From: Bacteroidota bacterium
GTDB lineage: Bacteria > Bacteroidota > Bacteroidia > Flavobacteriales > Flavobacteriaceae
Assembly: GCA_021793535.1 (NCBI GenBank)
Contig: JAJYSO010000093.1
Span: 1 to 6,790 of the forward strand
Reading direction: 5' to 3'
DNA length: 6,790 nt
In this document: in pieces, positions 5,381 through 6,790 of the stretch
Position numbering within the stretch: the first letter of the stretch is position 1
Layout: each line of letters starts with the position of its first letter
Translations under genes and position numbers: made by a program
Notes under the pieces: model-generated
What the model was told of the DNA's origin: nothing
Database searches by the model: none
Seen by the model: only the letters and a program-made list of their open reading frames with translations

Positions 5381-6790
5381 ATGGAATTATCAATTGGATT
5401 TATAAATGACGTACATGGTTATCTCGAACCGCATTCCGAACTGTTTTACGGCGAAGACGGAGAGTATATAAAAACAGTAGGAGGATATGCAAGAATTGCG
5501 ACTATTTTCAATCAGATAAAAAACGGGAATGAACATGCTTTATTTTTTGATGGAGGGGATACCTTTCACGGTACCCTACCTGTAGTGGCTTCCAAAGGGG
5601 AAGTATTAATTCCCATTTTAAGAAAACTTGGTTTTAGCGGAATGGTTGGGCATTGGGATTTCGCCTATAAACCAGACCAACTTTTGACCTTAGGGGAAAA
5701 GCTTAATTATCCTGTATTAGGTATCAACGTTTATAAAGAAGACGGTACGCTATTGCTCGCTCCTTATTCAATCATTGATATAGGTAATCAGAAAGTTGCC
5801 GTAATCGGTATCTGTTCGAACATCATTGATAAGACGATGCCTGCCATATTTAAACAGGGTATTTATGTAACTGATGCAACGGCTGAAATAGACGGTTATG
5901 TGAAAGAAGTGAAAAAATTAGGTGCAGAACTAGTCATACTGCTTTCACACAATGGTTATCCACAAGATATCGAACTGCTCAAAAACACGAAAGGCATTGA
6001 TTTATGCCTAAGTTCCCACACGCATAACCGGCTCTACGAACCTGTAAAAGTAAATGACACCATAGTAATACAATGCGGATGCCACGGCTCGTTTGTCGGG
6101 CATCTGAAACTATCGATTTCAGACAATAAAATCACAGATCATGAATATGAGCTTATAGAAGTGAATGAGCAGATCACCAGCGATGAACCTATGGAGCAGA
6201 TGATAAATGATATTATGAGCCCGTACAGAAGCTTGCAAAAACAGACAGTCGGCAAGACGGACACCATCTTACACCGATACTCCACCTTTTCCTCGACAAT
6301 GGATGATTTGCTGTTGAAAGCAATCAGTAAGGCAGCAGGGGTAGATATTGCATTCTCCAATGGATGGCGATACGGCGCCCCCATTGACAAGGGAGATATT
6401 ACATTATGGGATTTGTATAATATAGTTCCCATGAACCCGGTGATTAGCTTGGTAGATTTGACAGGTCAGGAGATGATCGATATGCTCGAAGAAAATTTTG
6501 AGCGTACTTTCTCAGCCAAGCCTATGGAGCAAATGGGCGGTTACTGTAAAAGATATTTAGGCCTACAAATCAAATTCCACATTGAAAATCCGTATGGTTA
6601 CCGCATTGAGGAAATATACCATCAGGGCGAACATGTAAAAAGAGAAAAGTTGTATAAGGTTGCTTACATCACAGAACAAGGGGTACCGGACAAATACGGT
6701 AGCAATAGGGCACATTTGGAAACAACCACCGTTCAAGCTCTTATTACGTATCTGAATGAAAGTAGTTCAGGTTCCGTCACTGATTTTTAA
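5381..6790 (+). CDS. Metallophosphatase/5'-nucleotidase, SoxB-like motif variant
   Basis: A complete 469-residue two-domain enzyme of the UshA/5'-nucleotidase group, which hydrolyses phosphate esters (or, in SoxB, a sulfonate) with two metal ions. The N-terminal calcineurin-like domain (about 1-250) shows N9-D10-V-H12-G, D57-G-G-D60, G90-H91-W92-D93-F94, S189-H190-N191-G and S212-H213-T-H215-N, all at metal-site positions. GHWDF replaces the usual GNHEF; SoxB proteins carry GHWEF, so this belongs nearer the SoxB-like branch. The C-terminal 5'-nucleotidase domain (about 285-460) has DDLLLKAISKAAGVDIAFSN and then the ITLWDLYNIVPMNP region. There is no signal peptide: catalytic strand residues begin at position 3, so the protein should be cytoplasmic, unlike UshA and SoxB. 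The ATG at 5381 follows an A/T-rich leader. It is separated from the redox block by 328 bases. The substrate is unknown; a nucleotide is the default guess. Confidence 0.88.
   Translation: MELSIGFINDVHGYLEPHSELFYGEDGEYIKTVGGYARIATIFNQIKNGNEHALFFDGGDTFHGTLPVVASKGEVLIPILRKLGFSGMVGHWDFAYKPDQLLTLGEKLNYPVLGINVYKEDGTLLLAPYSIIDIGNQKVAVIGICSNIIDKTMPAIFKQGIYVTDATAEIDGYVKEVKKLGAELVILLSHNGYPQDIELLKNTKGIDLCLSSHTHNRLYEPVKVNDTIVIQCGCHGSFVGHLKLSISDNKITDHEYELIEVNEQITSDEPMEQMINDIMSPYRSLQKQTVGKTDTILHRYSTFSSTMDDLLLKAISKAAGVDIAFSNGWRYGAPIDKGDITLWDLYNIVPMNPVISLVDLTGQEMIDMLEENFERTFSAKPMEQMGGYCKRYLGLQIKFHIENPYGYRIEEIYHQGEHVKREKLYKVAYITEQGVPDKYGSNRAHLETTTVQALITYLNESSSGSVTDF

Noticed and set aside
6139..6432. Antisense open frame within the metallophosphatase gene
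   Set aside because: Complement of conserved 5'-nucleotidase domain coding; no independent support.

Overview
The window looks like a chromosomal segment from an AT-rich member of the Bacteroidota, most likely Sphingobacterium, Pedobacter or a relative. The evidence is one textbook Bacteroidota promoter (TTTG, 20 bases, then TATCTTTG), start codons preceded by A/T-rich tracts instead of Shine-Dalgarno sites, a DUF4369 plus thioredoxin lipoprotein, and a DsbD of the long three-domain type. All genes recognised are on the + strand. The genus is an inference from style, not from any marker gene.

Left part (1-1160): about 127 bases with nothing recognisable are followed by the promoter (128-159). 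Next comes an unrecognised small predicted lipoprotein (179-583), a 112-base gap with a clean GC hairpin, and a 154-residue protein (696-1160). The second half of that protein reads like the C-terminal end of an RND-efflux (HlyD/MexA-type) membrane-fusion adaptor, but the lipoyl and hairpin parts are absent.

Centre (1186-5052): a tight three-gene envelope thiol-redox block. It holds a membrane-anchored TlpA-like thioredoxin (WCPPC), a complete DsbD (CNDTNC alpha domain, membrane CcdA-like core with two cysteines, CVNC gamma domain) and a DUF4369/TlpA lipoprotein (WCGPC). Gaps are 25, 1 and 20 bases with no internal promoter seen, so one transcript from the promoter near 150 is plausible. By family knowledge, DsbD carries electrons from cytoplasmic thioredoxin across the inner membrane, and the two TlpA-like proteins are natural periplasmic clients. 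The overall make-up recalls the Scs (suppressor of copper sensitivity) operons or a cytochrome-c/thiol-repair module. The real target is not visible here.

Right part (5053-6790): a 328-base gap carries a 45-codon fragment that matches the start of an isochorismatase/nicotinamidase-type cysteine hydrolase, followed by a complete cytoplasmic two-domain metallophosphatase/5'-nucleotidase (5381-6790). Its SoxB-like GHWDF motif replaces the usual GNHE. It probably forms a separate transcription unit. No tRNA, rRNA, CRISPR array, insertion sequence or attachment site was found. No wholly new system is demonstrated. The most unusual items are the stand-alone adaptor end, the hydrolase remnant, the SoxB-like variant motif and the long acidic linker in DsbD.
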